Shown in pieces: positions 35,734 through 44,798 of a DNA stretch of 64,000 nt. The position numbers and the translations under genes are program-made. A model generated the notes under the pieces. That model made no database searches. It was not told the DNA's origin and was given only the letters and a program-made list of their open reading frames with translations. Numbering within the stretch: the first letter of the stretch is position 1; the number at the start of each line of letters is the position of its first letter. Origin of the DNA: Solitalea longa (GTDB lineage Bacteria > Bacteroidota > Bacteroidia > Sphingobacteriales > Sphingobacteriaceae); contig NZ_PQVF01000001.1 of NCBI RefSeq assembly GCF_002920915.1, positions 62,001-126,000 of the forward strand, read 5' to 3'.

Positions 35734-36196
35734 TACAATCAGGGAGGTCGAGCCCGCCAATGGGAGGCAATTTTCTTTATGGCTTGCAGGCTGGGTATTC
35801 TTTTAAGCAATTCGATTTCAATTCTTAAATAAGAAAATTGTAACGGAGGCACTTATAACTACCTCATTAGTCCGTTTAATGCTCAATTGGGCAGTAATTT
35901 TAAAATTGATGGGCGAAGGAAGTAGCGCTTTGAAAGTTATAGCTGTATATTTAAATACCTTGTAAGGGAGGCTTTTGCCTCCCTTTTTTATTAAGAACAA
36001 GTAGGCTTAAGAGTGAAATTACTGCCTTTTTTTGAGAGTGAAACAGAAAAGTTATTTTTGAATGAACAGCCCTGCGGGCTACTACTTTTTTGAAGGAATG
36101 AGAATATTCAATTAAAGAAATATACATGCATGCAATTAACATACATACAAGTGTTGCGTATAGCGAAACCGTTGTTCCTCATTTAAGAAAAACAGA
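35734..36196. other. Degenerate coding remnants after the Rhs fragment
   Basis: Short frames that look protein-like but lack starts: one reading NFLYGLQAGYSFKQFDFNS before a TAA, another reading NYLISPFNAQLGSNFKIDG before a TAG (both before 35930). A terminator follows at 35964-35990. The rest, up to GrpB at 36197, is AT-rich with no gene that I can support. Confidence 0.35.
35964..35990 (+). terminator. Intrinsic terminator
   Basis: Arms aagggaggc (35964-35972) and gcctccctt (35977-35985) with a tttt loop and a T tail. It probably ended the lost Rhs-type gene and now serves the mannoside operon. Confidence 0.85.
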
Positions 36197-36754
36197 ATGT
36201 TAATCGAAAAATATACATCAAATTGGATTAAAGATTTTACGGACATAAAACGTGAAATTGATAATGGGTTAAACGGACTTGAATATAGTATTGAACACGT
36301 TGGAAGTACTTCGGTGCCAAATTTAGCTTCCAAACCAATAATCGATATTGATATTATCTATTTTAATCAAGTGGATTGGGGCAAAATTAAATCAGGCTTA
36401 GAAGAAATCGGATATTACCACAATGGAAATCAGGGAATCGAGGACCGTGATGTTTTTAAAAGGAGTGGGAAATGGACAAGTGAAATTTTAGATACCGTAA
36501 AGCATCATCTTTATGTTTGTCCGAGTAACAGTAAAGCATTGGAAAGACATATTTTATCTCGGGACTTTTTAAGAAAAAACGATTGGGCCAGATTAGTGTA
36601 CCAACAAATGAAATACGAATTGGCAGGAAAGGCCAATCAGGATAGGAAAAAATATGCTGAACTGAAGGAAATAAACGTTAATGGTTTTATTGATTCAATT
36701 ATAGAAAAGGAAAAAAACGAAGGCACAACATCGGTTTGGCAATATGGCGGTTAA
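36197..36754 (+). CDS. GrpB family (UPF0157) protein
   Basis: A 185-residue protein of the GrpB/UPF0157 family, with a nucleotidyltransferase-like fold. The conserved segments are WIKDFTDIKREI, IEHVGSTSVPNLASKPIIDIDI (a GSTSVPG.KP.IDI-like signature) and KHHLYVCPSNSKALERHI. Family members are often annotated as CoA-related or of unknown role; I assign none. It stands alone in an accessory region. Confidence 0.88.
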   Translation: MLIEKYTSNWIKDFTDIKREIDNGLNGLEYSIEHVGSTSVPNLASKPIIDIDIIYFNQVDWGKIKSGLEEIGYYHNGNQGIEDRDVFKRSGKWTSEILDTVKHHLYVCPSNSKALERHILSRDFLRKNDWARLVYQQMKYELAGKANQDRKKYAELKEINVNGFIDSIIEKEKNEGTTSVWQYGG

Positions 36755-37065
36755 TTTCTTCCAAGAGCATTGACAACACAGAATAATCGGGAGATATCTT
36801 TGAAATTATAGAAGACGTTAAACAAGAAGCTGATCTAATAAAACATAGTAAAATGCACCTGGTTATATCTATCAGATTGTTTCAACTGCATGCTAATGAT
36901 TAATTTCTGCGTACACAGCGTTTAAATCCTGCACATTTTTATCTATTTTCAAAGACGAAGAACATCTACCAGAATAATACGTTTACTTAAATCTGACCCG
37001 ATTACAATCTACTCGTTTGTCGGAATCATCCTAATTCAATCCTTCAAATACATATATCATTAACT
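36755..37065. other. 311-base gap; possible gene remnant
   Basis: No gene starts here. A 38-codon open stretch without a start codon (36787-36903) reads SGDIFEIIEDVKQEADLIK, with the acidic amphipathic look of real protein; it could be the tail of a lost gene. The rest is AT-rich and featureless. Confidence 0.3.
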
Positions 37066-37539
37066 ATGAACAATAAAAAATATCACCTTTCTCAATTCAA
37101 TATCATAAAACTTAAAGATCATATCGATTCTCCGGTTGTTAAAGAATTTAAAGATTTTTTGGCTCCTGTGAATCAACTGGCTGAAGAAAGTCCGGGTTTT
37201 GTATGGCGACTTAAAGACGACAATGGAGCAAGTGCGGCCAACGTAGAAACGCCATACAAAGACGAGTTGATATTTGTTAATATGTCGGTGTGGCAAAATT
37301 ATGACTATTTGAAATCGTATACCTATCAAACGGTTCATAGCTATTTTTTGAAAAGCAGAAAAAAATGGTCCAATGAAATTGAGGGCCATAGAGCCGTAAT
37401 GTGGTATACCGAAGAAGGAGTAATTCCATCTTTAACTGAAGCTAAAGGAAAACTGGATCTGCTGAACCAAAATGGCTCTTCCTTAACTGCATTTAGTATG
37501 ACTGATATCTATAATTTTGATGGAACAAAACTCAAATAG
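37066..37539 (+). CDS. DUF3291 domain protein
   Basis: A 157-residue protein of the DUF3291 family (YHLSQFNIIKLKDHIDSP at the start, ESPGFVWRLKD, LIFVNMSVWQNYDYLKSYTY and a late AVMWYTEEG). The fold is related to the antibiotic-biosynthesis-monooxygenase type dimeric ferredoxin-like barrel. No function is known. It lies 33 bases before nudK and is probably co-transcribed with it. Confidence 0.85.
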   Translation: MNNKKYHLSQFNIIKLKDHIDSPVVKEFKDFLAPVNQLAEESPGFVWRLKDDNGASAANVETPYKDELIFVNMSVWQNYDYLKSYTYQTVHSYFLKSRKKWSNEIEGHRAVMWYTEEGVIPSLTEAKGKLDLLNQNGSSLTAFSMTDIYNFDGTKLK

Positions 37540-37572
37540 TAAAAGCTGCTAACGCTCAAACCTTACCTATAA

Positions 37573-38151
37573 ATGATCGACAATATTCAAATCTTAGACA
37601 CCCAAGTGCTTTCTGATAATTGGTATGTACTTAGAAAAATAACCTATGAGTACACCAAAAAGAATGGTTCAAAACTGACCCAAAGCAGAGAAGTTTACGA
37701 TCGCGGAAATGGTGCGACCATTTTACTTTATAATAAAGCGCAGCGAACCATTATTCTTACAAGACAGTTTCGCCTGCCAACCTTTGTAAACGGAAATGAG
37801 AGCGGAATGTTAATTGAAGCCTGCGCAGGTTTGTTGGATAAAGACAATCCGGAAGATTGTATCAGACGGGAAACTGAAGAAGAAACAGGGTATAAAGTTA
37901 CCGATGTACGTAAAGTATTTGAAGCGTATATGTCGCCGGGTTCGGTAACAGAAATCCTTTATTTCTTTATCGCCGAATACACCAAAGAGATGAAAGTGTC
38001 TGAAGGAGGAGGTGTTGAGCATGAGGAAGAAAATATTGAAGTATTAGAAATTGATATTAACGAAGGGATGAAGATGATAGAACGTGGGGATATTAAAGAT
38101 GCAAAAACAATTATGTTACTTCAATATGTTAAACTCAATAATGTTTTATAA
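37573..38151 (+). CDS. nudK: Nudix hydrolase, GDP-mannose pyrophosphatase type
   Basis: A 192-residue Nudix enzyme. The Nudix box is GLLDKDNPEDCIRRETEEET, with the REXXEE metal-binding core and the following GY. The flanking pattern (REVYDRGNGATILLYNK upstream; YMSPGSVTEILYFFIAEY downstream) is that of the NudK subfamily, which splits GDP-mannose into GMP and mannose 1-phosphate. The substrate is inferred from subfamily likeness. Confidence 0.85.
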   Translation: MIDNIQILDTQVLSDNWYVLRKITYEYTKKNGSKLTQSREVYDRGNGATILLYNKAQRTIILTRQFRLPTFVNGNESGMLIEACAGLLDKDNPEDCIRRETEEETGYKVTDVRKVFEAYMSPGSVTEILYFFIAEYTKEMKVSEGGGVEHEEENIEVLEIDINEGMKMIERGDIKDAKTIMLLQYVKLNNVL

Positions 38152-38253
38152 CATAATTTGATGTAGCTGAATCTCCAGAGCGTTAGAAAGGCCCGTGTAA
38201 TAGCACAGAAAAATTGAAATTGTTGCAGTATTATTAAAACCAATATAATGCTA

Positions 38254-38285
38254 AAAAGAAAGCCAACCTGTTGTGGGCCGGCCTT
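38254..38285 (-). terminator. Intrinsic terminator for the EEP-fold gene
   Basis: On the minus strand the arms aaggccggcc and ggttggctt pair with G-U pairs and lead into ttctttttag. Located 41 bases beyond the stop of the minus-strand gene. Confidence 0.55.
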
Positions 38286-38325
38286 CTCTCAATTACAATA
38301 GTTATGGATTTTGTTGAACAGCACA

Positions 38326-39093
38326 CTAAAACACTTCCAGCTTTGCTTCTACGGGGTAATGATCAGAATATTCATTGGTATAAATTTTATATTGCAAGAC
38401 ACTCCAGGTGTTTTTTTTTGATAGCAAGATGTAATCAATGCGCTTTTGAACTCCGTTAGTCTCATAGGTAAAAGCAGACCCTCCTGAATCCTGCCATTTT
38501 TTCTGAATCTGGTCAAACTCCAGATCTTCCGGTGCAATATTCAGGTTTCCAGCCAAAATTACCGGGTTTTCAATATCAGCAACAGCCCTGTAAATGGTAT
38601 TCAACTGATCTTTACGAACCAGAGATGATTCCTCATTTAAAAATGCACAAATAAAAGTAAGATGTTTTTTGTTGGCATCCAGTACGTTAACTAATATCGC
38701 TGCCTGCGGAGCCGCCTTTTTACCAGCTGATAATTCAATTTTTTGGGTAGAGGTGATCGTCCATTTAGAAAGTAAGGCAATTCCATTGGTTCCATTATCC
38801 ACTTTCTTTAAAGGCACATACACTATGTTCATACCGGTAACTTGTTCCAAAATCTGTGGTTGGTTTAAATTGCCTGAGCGGGCCACCACGCTGTCGATAT
38901 CTTGCAAGGCAATAAAATCAGCTTGCATGCCGTACAAAAAAGAGCCGATGCCCTCAATGTCGAACTTCTTTCCAGCAGGATTTTCACCATGTCTTAAACT
39001 AAATGTAACAGCTTTTAACTTGGTAGATTGTGCATTGGCAAAGGGTATCGCCAATAATACCAATAGGGTAATAGGTACAAAAACTTTCTTCAT
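38326..39093 (-). CDS. Exported endonuclease/exonuclease/phosphatase-fold protein, catalytic residues degenerate
   Basis: A 255-residue protein with signal peptide (MKKVFVPITLLVLLAIPFANAQ). The EEP fold is recognisable from start to end, but motif after motif is altered: TYNIRHG-type Asn is Ser (TFSLRHG), the QE glutamate is Asp (ALQDID), the THLDH histidine is replaced (ICAFLNE), and GDLN is GNLN. The last motifs, RIDYIL and SDHYPV, are intact. Active EEP enzymes need the metal-binding Asn and Glu and the His/Asp pair, so this protein is probably a non-catalytic binder in the periplasm. Confidence 0.8.
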   Translation of the reverse strand: MKKVFVPITLLVLLAIPFANAQSTKLKAVTFSLRHGENPAGKKFDIEGIGSFLYGMQADFIALQDIDSVVARSGNLNQPQILEQVTGMNIVYVPLKKVDNGTNGIALLSKWTITSTQKIELSAGKKAAPQAAILVNVLDANKKHLTFICAFLNEESSLVRKDQLNTIYRAVADIENPVILAGNLNIAPEDLEFDQIQKKWQDSGGSAFTYETNGVQKRIDYILLSKKNTWSVLQYKIYTNEYSDHYPVEAKLEVF

Positions 39094-39183
39094 AAATTTT
39101 TGAAATTTAAAGGGTTAAAAAGGTTTTTTAATCCTCAAGAGAAAGGTTTTTCGATGTGTTGGTCGACGCAAACGTAACTAAAA

Positions 39184-39193
39184 TTGTATACAA
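39184..39193. promoter_or_regulatory. Palindrome TTGTATACAA
   Basis: A perfect 10-base palindrome inside a longer near-palindromic AT-rich stretch (39180-39203), in the divergent gap between the EEP-fold gene and secA. The sequence resembles GntR-type operators but no regulator is linked to it. Confidence 0.25.
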
Positions 39194-39324
39194 TACAAAT
39201 TTTAAGTAAAAAACTAATTCTAAATGATTATTTCGGTATTAATACTTAAGTGTAAAACTTTGCATCGGTTTGAATGGCAATAGTTAAAAAACATTAACTT
39301 TACCCCCTTGTGTGGTGTCATTTT

Positions 39325-39362
39325 GGCGGTATAGCTCAATTGGCTCGATACTTGAGTTTTCA
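39325..39362 (+). other. tRNA-like 5' half upstream of secA
   Basis: The string ggcggtatagctcaattgg (39325-39343) looks like the acceptor strand and D-arm of a tRNA, followed by a short TTGA/TCAA hairpin in the place of the anticodon arm. No T-arm (GTTCRANYC) or acceptor 3' strand follows, so it is not a functional tRNA. In one frame it reads GGIAQLA, the well-known false peptide produced when tRNA genes are translated. Confidence 0.4.
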
Positions 39363-39384
39363 ATGCAGTAAAATTTTTAGAAGA

Positions 39385-42300
39385 ATGTTAGGTTTTTTAA
39401 CAAAACTATTCGGCAGCAAGTCGGAAAGAGATATCAAAGCCTTGCTCCCTATAGTTGAGCAGATCAAGGCTGAATACTCCCAATTACAGAACCTTAGCCA
39501 TGATGAACTTCGTGCTAAGACCAATGAGTTTAAGAAAAGAATAGCAGATTTCCTTAGTGAGATTGACGCTGAAATCGAAAACCTTCAGAAAAAAGCAGAA
39601 GACCATGACATGGGCATTACCGAAAAGGTAACTATCTATGATCAGGTTGACAAGCTTAAAAAAGAAAGAGATCAACAGCTTGAGAAAGTATTGTTGGAAC
39701 TTTTGCCTGCCGCATTTGCTGTAGTTAAAGAAACTGCTCGTCGCTTTACTGAAAATAGCGAAATTGAGGTTACTGCTACACAAGCCGACCGTGAGTTAGC
39801 TGCCCGTAAAAGCAATGTTATCATTAATGGCGATAAAGCCATTCATAAAAATACCTGGATGGCTGCCGGCAATGAAGTTACCTGGAACATGGTTCATTAC
39901 GATGTACAGCTGTTAGGTGGTACCGTTTTGCACCAGGGTAAAATTTCAGAAATGGCTACCGGTGAAGGTAAAACACTTGTGGCTACCTTACCAGCTTATT
40001 TAAATGCCATCTCTGGCCAAGGTGTTCACATTGTAACGGTGAATGATTACCTGGCTCGTCGTGATAGCGAGTGGATGGGTCCTTTATATGAATTCCATGG
40101 TTTAAGAGTTGATTGTATTGATAAGCACCAGCCTAACTCTGAAGAACGTCGCCAGGCGTATTTGGCCGATATTACTTTCGGTACCAATAACGAATTTGGT
40201 TTCGACTATTTACGAGACAATATGGCCCGTAACCCGGATGAGCTTGTGCAACGCAAATTACACTTTGCAATGGTTGATGAGGTTGACTCAGTTTTAATTG
40301 ACGATGCCCGTACACCATTGATTATCTCCGGTCCTATTCCTCGTGGCGATCAGCATGAATTTTATGAATTAAAACCACGCATTGAACGCCTGGTAAATGC
40401 TCAAAAAAATGCGGTGAACGGCTTTTTAACGGAAGCTAAAAAATCACTTACCGAAAATAAATCCGATGAAGGTGGTTTAGCTTTATTACGTGCATTCCGT
40501 GGTTTGCCTAAAAGTAAAGCCTTAATCAAGTTTTTGAGTGAGCAAGGCATGCGCCAGGTTCTACAAAAAACGGAGAACTACTATCTGCAAGATCAACAAA
40601 AAGAAATGCCTAAAGCCGATGCCGAATTATTCTTCGTGATCGACGAAAAGCATAACTCTATAGAACTTACCGAAAAAGGTATTGAAATGATCACCGCCAA
40701 TGGTGAAGATCCTCATTTCTTTATCATGCCTGATGTTGGAAATGAAATTGCTGAAATTGAAAAATCACATTTGAGTGATGAAGACAAAATCAGTAATAAA
40801 GATGAATTAATGCGCGATTTCGCCATTAAATCAGAACGTATCCACTCGGTTAACCAGTTGTTAAAAGCATATACTTTGTTTGAAAAAGATGTTGAATACA
40901 TCATTGACGAAGGCAAAGTGAAAATTGTAGACGAGCAAACCGGCCGTATTATGGAAGGACGCCGCTACTCTGATGGTTTGCACCAGGCTATTGAGGCGAA
41001 AGAAAACGTGAAAGTTGAAGACGCTACTCAAACATTCGCAACCATTACCCTGCAAAACTATTTCCGTATGTATCATAAACTTTGTGGTATGACGGGTACT
41101 GCTACCACTGAAGCGGGCGAGTTTTGGCAAATCTATAAACTGGATGTTGTTGAAGTGCCAACCAACAAAGGCATTTCGCGTAAAGATCAGGAAGACTTAG
41201 TTTATAAAACTGCGCGTGAAAAATATAACGCAGCAGTAGACGAGATCGTAAAATTAACGCAGGCTGGTCGTCCGGTACTGGTAGGTACCACATCGGTTGA
41301 GATCTCTGAGTTGCTAAGCCGTATGCTGAAGTTACGTGGCATTAAACATAACGTGCTGAATGCTAAGCTGCACCAACGTGAGGCAGAAATTGTTGCTGAG
41401 GCGGGACAAGCTGGAACGGTTACCATTGCAACCAACATGGCTGGTCGTGGTACCGACATTAAGTTAGGCCCAGGCGTAAAAGAAGCAGGAGGTTTGGCCA
41501 TTATTGGAACCGAGCGTCATGAATCTCGCCGTGTAGACCGCCAGTTACGTGGTCGTGCAGGACGTCAGGGTGACCCGGGGTCTTCACAGTTCTTCGTTTC
41601 ATTGCAAGATGAATTAATGCGTTTGTTCGGATCGGAGCGTATCGCATCGTTAATGGATAAAATGGGCTTGGAAGAAGGTGAAGTGATTCAACATTCAATG
41701 ATTACCAAATCTATTGAGCGTGCTCAGAAAAAAGTGGAAGAAAATCACTTCGGAACTCGTAAGCGCCTGCTTGAGTACGACGATGTGATGAACTCGCAAC
41801 GTACCGTTATTTATGGAAAACGTCACAACGCCTTGTTCGGTGAGCGTTTAGAAGTAGATATTGATAATATGGTTTTTGACACGGTTGAAGAACTTGTTCA
41901 ACAGTACCGTGAAGAGAAGAACTTTGAAGGATTTAAGCTGGATGTATTACGTGTATTTGCGTATCATACCGAAATGACTGATAAAGACTTTTTGGATGAA
42001 AGCGCTGCAAACGTAGTTTCATCTGTATATCAGCAAATTTCCAACTTCTATCGTCGTAAATCAGATACAATAGCCAAAAATGCTTATCCGGTAATTAAGG
42101 ATGTTTACGAAACTCGCGGACAGGCAATTGAGAATATCATTGTACCGTTTAACGATGGCGTAAGAGGATTCCAGGTTTCGGTTAATCTTAAAAAAGCTTA
42201 CGAAACTAAAGGCGAAGAAGTTGTTCATGCATTTGAGCGTTCGGTATTGTTATACACTATTGACGATGCTTGGAGAGAACACTTGCGCGAAATGGATGAA

Positions 42301-42687
42301 TTAAAGCAATCGGTTCAAAATGCCGTTTACGAGCAAAAAGACCCGTTATTGGTTTACAAGTTCGAATCATTCAATTTGTTCAAACAACGCTTGTCGAGTG
42401 TTAATAAAGAATCCTTAGACTTCTTGTTTAAAGGTAATATTCCGATGAATGAGCCGGAAGAAGTTCGCGAAGCAGCGCCAATTGAACGTACTGACTTGAG
42501 CAATTTAAAAGTTAGCCATCCGGAGTATCAGGACAATGGTAATCACGGGTTGCCTCCAGAGCTGGCTCACGACATTGCTGTAAAACAACAACCGGTACGC
42601 GTAGAGCAAAAAATAGGTCGTAACGATCCTTGTCCTTGCGGAAGCGGAAAAAAATATAAAAACTGTCACGGAGCTGGTCAGCTCTAG
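39385..42687 (+). CDS. secA: Preprotein translocase ATPase SecA
   Basis: A 1100-residue motor that drives proteins through SecYEG. The start at ATG 39385 gives [18 protein letters not shown], the usual SecA N-terminus; the longer GTG frame from 39310 runs through the tRNA-like sequence and is rejected. Visible elements: Walker [18 protein letters not shown]-box [17 protein letters not shown], the [13 protein letters not shown] motif VI, and a C-terminal SEC-C zinc motif [17 protein letters not shown]. Bacteroidota SecA proteins carry insertions that explain the length above about 900 residues. Confidence 0.97.
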   Translation: MLGFLTKLFGSKSERDIKALLPIVEQIKAEYSQLQNLSHDELRAKTNEFKKRIADFLSEIDAEIENLQKKAEDHDMGITEKVTIYDQVDKLKKERDQQLEKVLLELLPAAFAVVKETARRFTENSEIEVTATQADRELAARKSNVIINGDKAIHKNTWMAAGNEVTWNMVHYDVQLLGGTVLHQGKISEMATGEGKTLVATLPAYLNAISGQGVHIVTVNDYLARRDSEWMGPLYEFHGLRVDCIDKHQPNSEERRQAYLADITFGTNNEFGFDYLRDNMARNPDELVQRKLHFAMVDEVDSVLIDDARTPLIISGPIPRGDQHEFYELKPRIERLVNAQKNAVNGFLTEAKKSLTENKSDEGGLALLRAFRGLPKSKALIKFLSEQGMRQVLQKTENYYLQDQQKEMPKADAELFFVIDEKHNSIELTEKGIEMITANGEDPHFFIMPDVGNEIAEIEKSHLSDEDKISNKDELMRDFAIKSERIHSVNQLLKAYTLFEKDVEYIIDEGKVKIVDEQTGRIMEGRRYSDGLHQAIEAKENVKVEDATQTFATITLQNYFRMYHKLCGMTGTATTEAGEFWQIYKLDVVEVPTNKGISRKDQEDLVYKTAREKYNAAVDEIVKLTQAGRPVLVGTTSVEISELLSRMLKLRGIKHNVLNAKLHQREAEIVAEAGQAGTVTIATNMAGRGTDIKLGPGVKEAGGLAIIGTERHESRRVDRQLRGRAGRQGDPGSSQFFVSLQDELMRLFGSERIASLMDKMGLEEGEVIQHSMITKSIERAQKKVEENHFGTRKRLLEYDDVMNSQRTVIYGKRHNALFGERLEVDIDNMVFDTVEELVQQYREEKNFEGFKLDVLRVFAYHTEMTDKDFLDESAANVVSSVYQQISNFYRRKSDTIAKNAYPVIKDVYETRGQAIENIIVPFNDGVRGFQVSVNLKKAYETKGEEVVHAFERSVLLYTIDDAWREHLREMDELKQSVQNAVYEQKDPLLVYKFESFNLFKQRLSSVNKESLDFLFKGNIPMNEPEEVREAAPIERTDLSNLKVSHPEYQDNGNHGLPPELAHDIAVKQQPVRVEQKIGRNDPCPCGSGKKYKNCHGAGQL

Positions 42688-42713
42688 TTTTAACAGTTTT
42701 GCAATAAAATTTT

Positions 42714-42763
42714 TAAAGTACGGTTTCTGATCGCATTGCGATCAGAAATCGTACTTTATTTTT
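42714..42763 (+). terminator. Long-stem terminator after secA
   Basis: Arms of 22 bases (42714-42735 and 42737-42758) pair with one G-U, centred on tcgcattgcga, followed by ttattttttag. One of the strongest hairpins in the window. Confidence 0.9.
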
Positions 42764-42785
42764 TAGTAGTCTGTTGTGTAAAGTT

Positions 42786-42793
42786 TAACTTTG
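42786..42793 (+). promoter_or_regulatory. Bacteroidota -7 box (TAACTTTG)
   Basis: Exact TAnnTTTG match 31 bases upstream of the SPOR-domain gene and right after the secA terminator, so that gene has its own promoter. Confidence 0.5.
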
Positions 42794-42823
42794 CTAAATT
42801 GAACGCATTATAACAGGAAGCAG

Positions 42824-43462
42824 ATGATAAAGGGAAAAACCATAATTGCCGTGCTCGCATTGTTTTTAGCAATGCCAGTTATTGTTTACGGACAGCAAAA
42901 GCCTTCAAAACCGGCTGCTAAACCAACCACCACTAAACCAGCACCAAAACCGGCAGCCCCTGCTAAACAAAACACTCCGGCTGATGGTAAAAGCATTGTT
43001 CCGGCCACCAAGCCTGAAAAATCTCCTGTTGATGCACCAAAAAAAAATGAAATAGATGATAATTCGGGATTTGAAAACACAGCTCCTTTAAAAGATTCTA
43101 TCCTTCTTTCAAACGTTGAGGTTATTGCTCAGCCAGGTATTAACGAGTTATTGGCCAAACGAATAGAAATTAACCGTAAACCGCCGGCTTTTGGTTACCG
43201 ACTGCAAATATATTCGGGCCCAAACAGAAATGAAGCTTACAGTTTACAAATCAAATTTGCGCTTAAATACCCTGAATTGGGCAGCTATTTAAGCTATCAA
43301 ATGCCCAATTATAAATTAAGGGTTGGTGACTTTGCCAACCGCCCTGATGCTGAAAAGCTGAGAAAAATGCTGGAAAAAGACTTTGATGTAGCTTTCATTG
43401 TTTCTGATAAACTGAATCCTCAAAAGATCTATCTGGAAGGAGAAACAGAACTGCCTCAATAA
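42824..43462 (+). CDS. SPOR-domain protein with Pro/Lys/Ala linker
   Basis: A 212-residue exported protein. After a signal peptide (residues 1-24, ending VYGQQ) comes a linker of alternating Lys-Pro-Ala (about 25-70), suited to cross the cell wall, and then a SPOR domain (about 120-200: FGYRLQIYSGPNRNEAYSLQ, YKLRVGDFANRPDAEKL). SPOR domains bind denuded peptidoglycan glycans at the division site. Independent of its neighbours by a terminator and its own promoter. Confidence 0.88.
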   Translation: MIKGKTIIAVLALFLAMPVIVYGQQKPSKPAAKPTTTKPAPKPAAPAKQNTPADGKSIVPATKPEKSPVDAPKKNEIDDNSGFENTAPLKDSILLSNVEVIAQPGINELLAKRIEINRKPPAFGYRLQIYSGPNRNEAYSLQIKFALKYPELGSYLSYQMPNYKLRVGDFANRPDAEKLRKMLEKDFDVAFIVSDKLNPQKIYLEGETELPQ

Positions 43463-43516
43463 AGGCTCTGTTATTGAGCACTAAACAAAAACTATTCTTA
43501 ATGTTCTTTACAACTT

Positions 43517-44701
43517 ATGCTTAAAGATAAAATAAAGGCATTGGCAACAGACATTCACCAAGAATCAATTGCCAATCGCCGTCATATACATGCCAACCCT
43601 GAACTTTCTTTCAAAGAATTTAAAACCTCTGCATTTATTGCTTCAAAACTAACCGAATGGGGTATACCTTTTGAGCATAAAGCCGAAACGGGTATTGTTG
43701 GCCTGATAAAGGGAGAAAAGCCTTCTGATAAAGTGTTGGCATTAAGAGCCGATATGGATGCTTTGCCGATTTTGGAAGCCAATGAAGTAGTGTATAAGTC
43801 AACAAATGAAGGCGTAATGCACGCCTGTGGGCATGATGTGCATAGTGCTTCTTTATTAGGAACGGCTAAAATATTATCAAGCTTGAAAAGTGAGTTTGCA
43901 GGAACTGTAAAATTAATTTTCCAGCCTGGCGAAGAATTACTGCCCGGAGGTGCCAGTATAATGATAAAGGAAGGGGTACTAGAAAATCCAAAGCCTGCAG
44001 GAATTATTGGCCAACACGTAATGCCTTTAATTGATGCAGGTAAAGTAGGCTTCCGGTCGGGACAATACATGGCTTCTACAGATGAGCTTTACATTACGGT
44101 AAAGGGCAAAGGTGGCCATGGCGCGCAACCGCATATGAATATTGATCCGGTGCTTATCTCGGCCCATATTATTGTGGCTCTTCAGCAAGTGGTGAGCCGT
44201 ATAGCCGATCCTCGTTTACCTTCGGTATTATCTATCGGAAAAATTATAGCCAATGGCGCTACCAACGTTATTCCTAATGAGGTGAAGATGGAAGGAACTT
44301 TCAGAACGCTTGATGAAGAATGGCGTAAGGAAGCCCATGTCCGTATGAAAAAAATTGCCGAAGGCATTGCTGAAAGTATGGGTGGAAGCTGCGAGTTTAC
44401 TATTGCTCATGGTTATCCTTTTTTAGTAAACGAAGAGAAGATAACCGCTGCCGCTAGAGCTTCTGCTGAAGAGTATTTAGGTAAAGAGAATGTACTGGAC
44501 CTGGACATATGGATGGCTGCCGAAGATTTTGCTTATTATTCACAAGTAACTGATGCTTGTTTCTATCGTTTGGGTACACGGAATGAAGAGCGGGGCATTA
44601 CCTCATCTGTTCATACTCCAACTTTTGATATTGATGAAAGTGCGTTGGCAATAAGTACCGGATTAATGGCATATATTGCATTAAAAGAATTGGGTAATTA
44701 A
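43517..44701 (+). CDS. M20-family metallo-amidohydrolase
   Basis: A 394-residue zinc-dependent amidohydrolase of the M20D type (N-acyl amino acid or indole-acetyl-amino acid hydrolase relatives). Metal-binding motifs are intact: MHACGHDVHSA and the FQPGEELLPGGA glutamates, then IGQHVMP and the dimerisation-domain GKGGHGAQPH. It works in the cytosol, as no signal peptide is visible. The exact substrate is not determined. Confidence 0.9.
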   Translation: MLKDKIKALATDIHQESIANRRHIHANPELSFKEFKTSAFIASKLTEWGIPFEHKAETGIVGLIKGEKPSDKVLALRADMDALPILEANEVVYKSTNEGVMHACGHDVHSASLLGTAKILSSLKSEFAGTVKLIFQPGEELLPGGASIMIKEGVLENPKPAGIIGQHVMPLIDAGKVGFRSGQYMASTDELYITVKGKGGHGAQPHMNIDPVLISAHIIVALQQVVSRIADPRLPSVLSIGKIIANGATNVIPNEVKMEGTFRTLDEEWRKEAHVRMKKIAEGIAESMGGSCEFTIAHGYPFLVNEEKITAAARASAEEYLGKENVLDLDIWMAAEDFAYYSQVTDACFYRLGTRNEERGITSSVHTPTFDIDESALAISTGLMAYIALKELGN

Positions 44702-44718
44702 CCCGTCTCTAATTATTA

Positions 44719-44788
44719 ATTGCTCTATGACGAATGAATAATGGCGAAAAAGCTGTTTTATTTATTCATTATAGAGCAATTGTTTTTA
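44719..44788. terminator. Shared terminator between convergent genes
   Basis: Arms attgctctat plus aatgaataa (44719-44728 and 44733-44741) pair with ttattcattatagagcaat (44762-44780) with a 4-base bulge, then tgttttta. It closes the M20 gene and, in the other direction, the lipoprotein gene. Confidence 0.7.
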
Positions 44789-44798
44789 TAATCCTTTA

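Noticed and set aside
39310-39384. N-terminal extension of SecA from GTG 39310 ([15 protein letters not shown]...)
   Set aside because: The peptide GGIAQLA is the typical false translation of tRNA-like DNA, and [14 protein letters not shown] from 39385 is the normal SecA beginning.
43582-44070. 162-codon frame on the minus strand inside the M20 peptidase gene
   Set aside because: It lies wholly opposite a clear enzyme gene with intact motifs and shows no recognisable protein pattern of its own.
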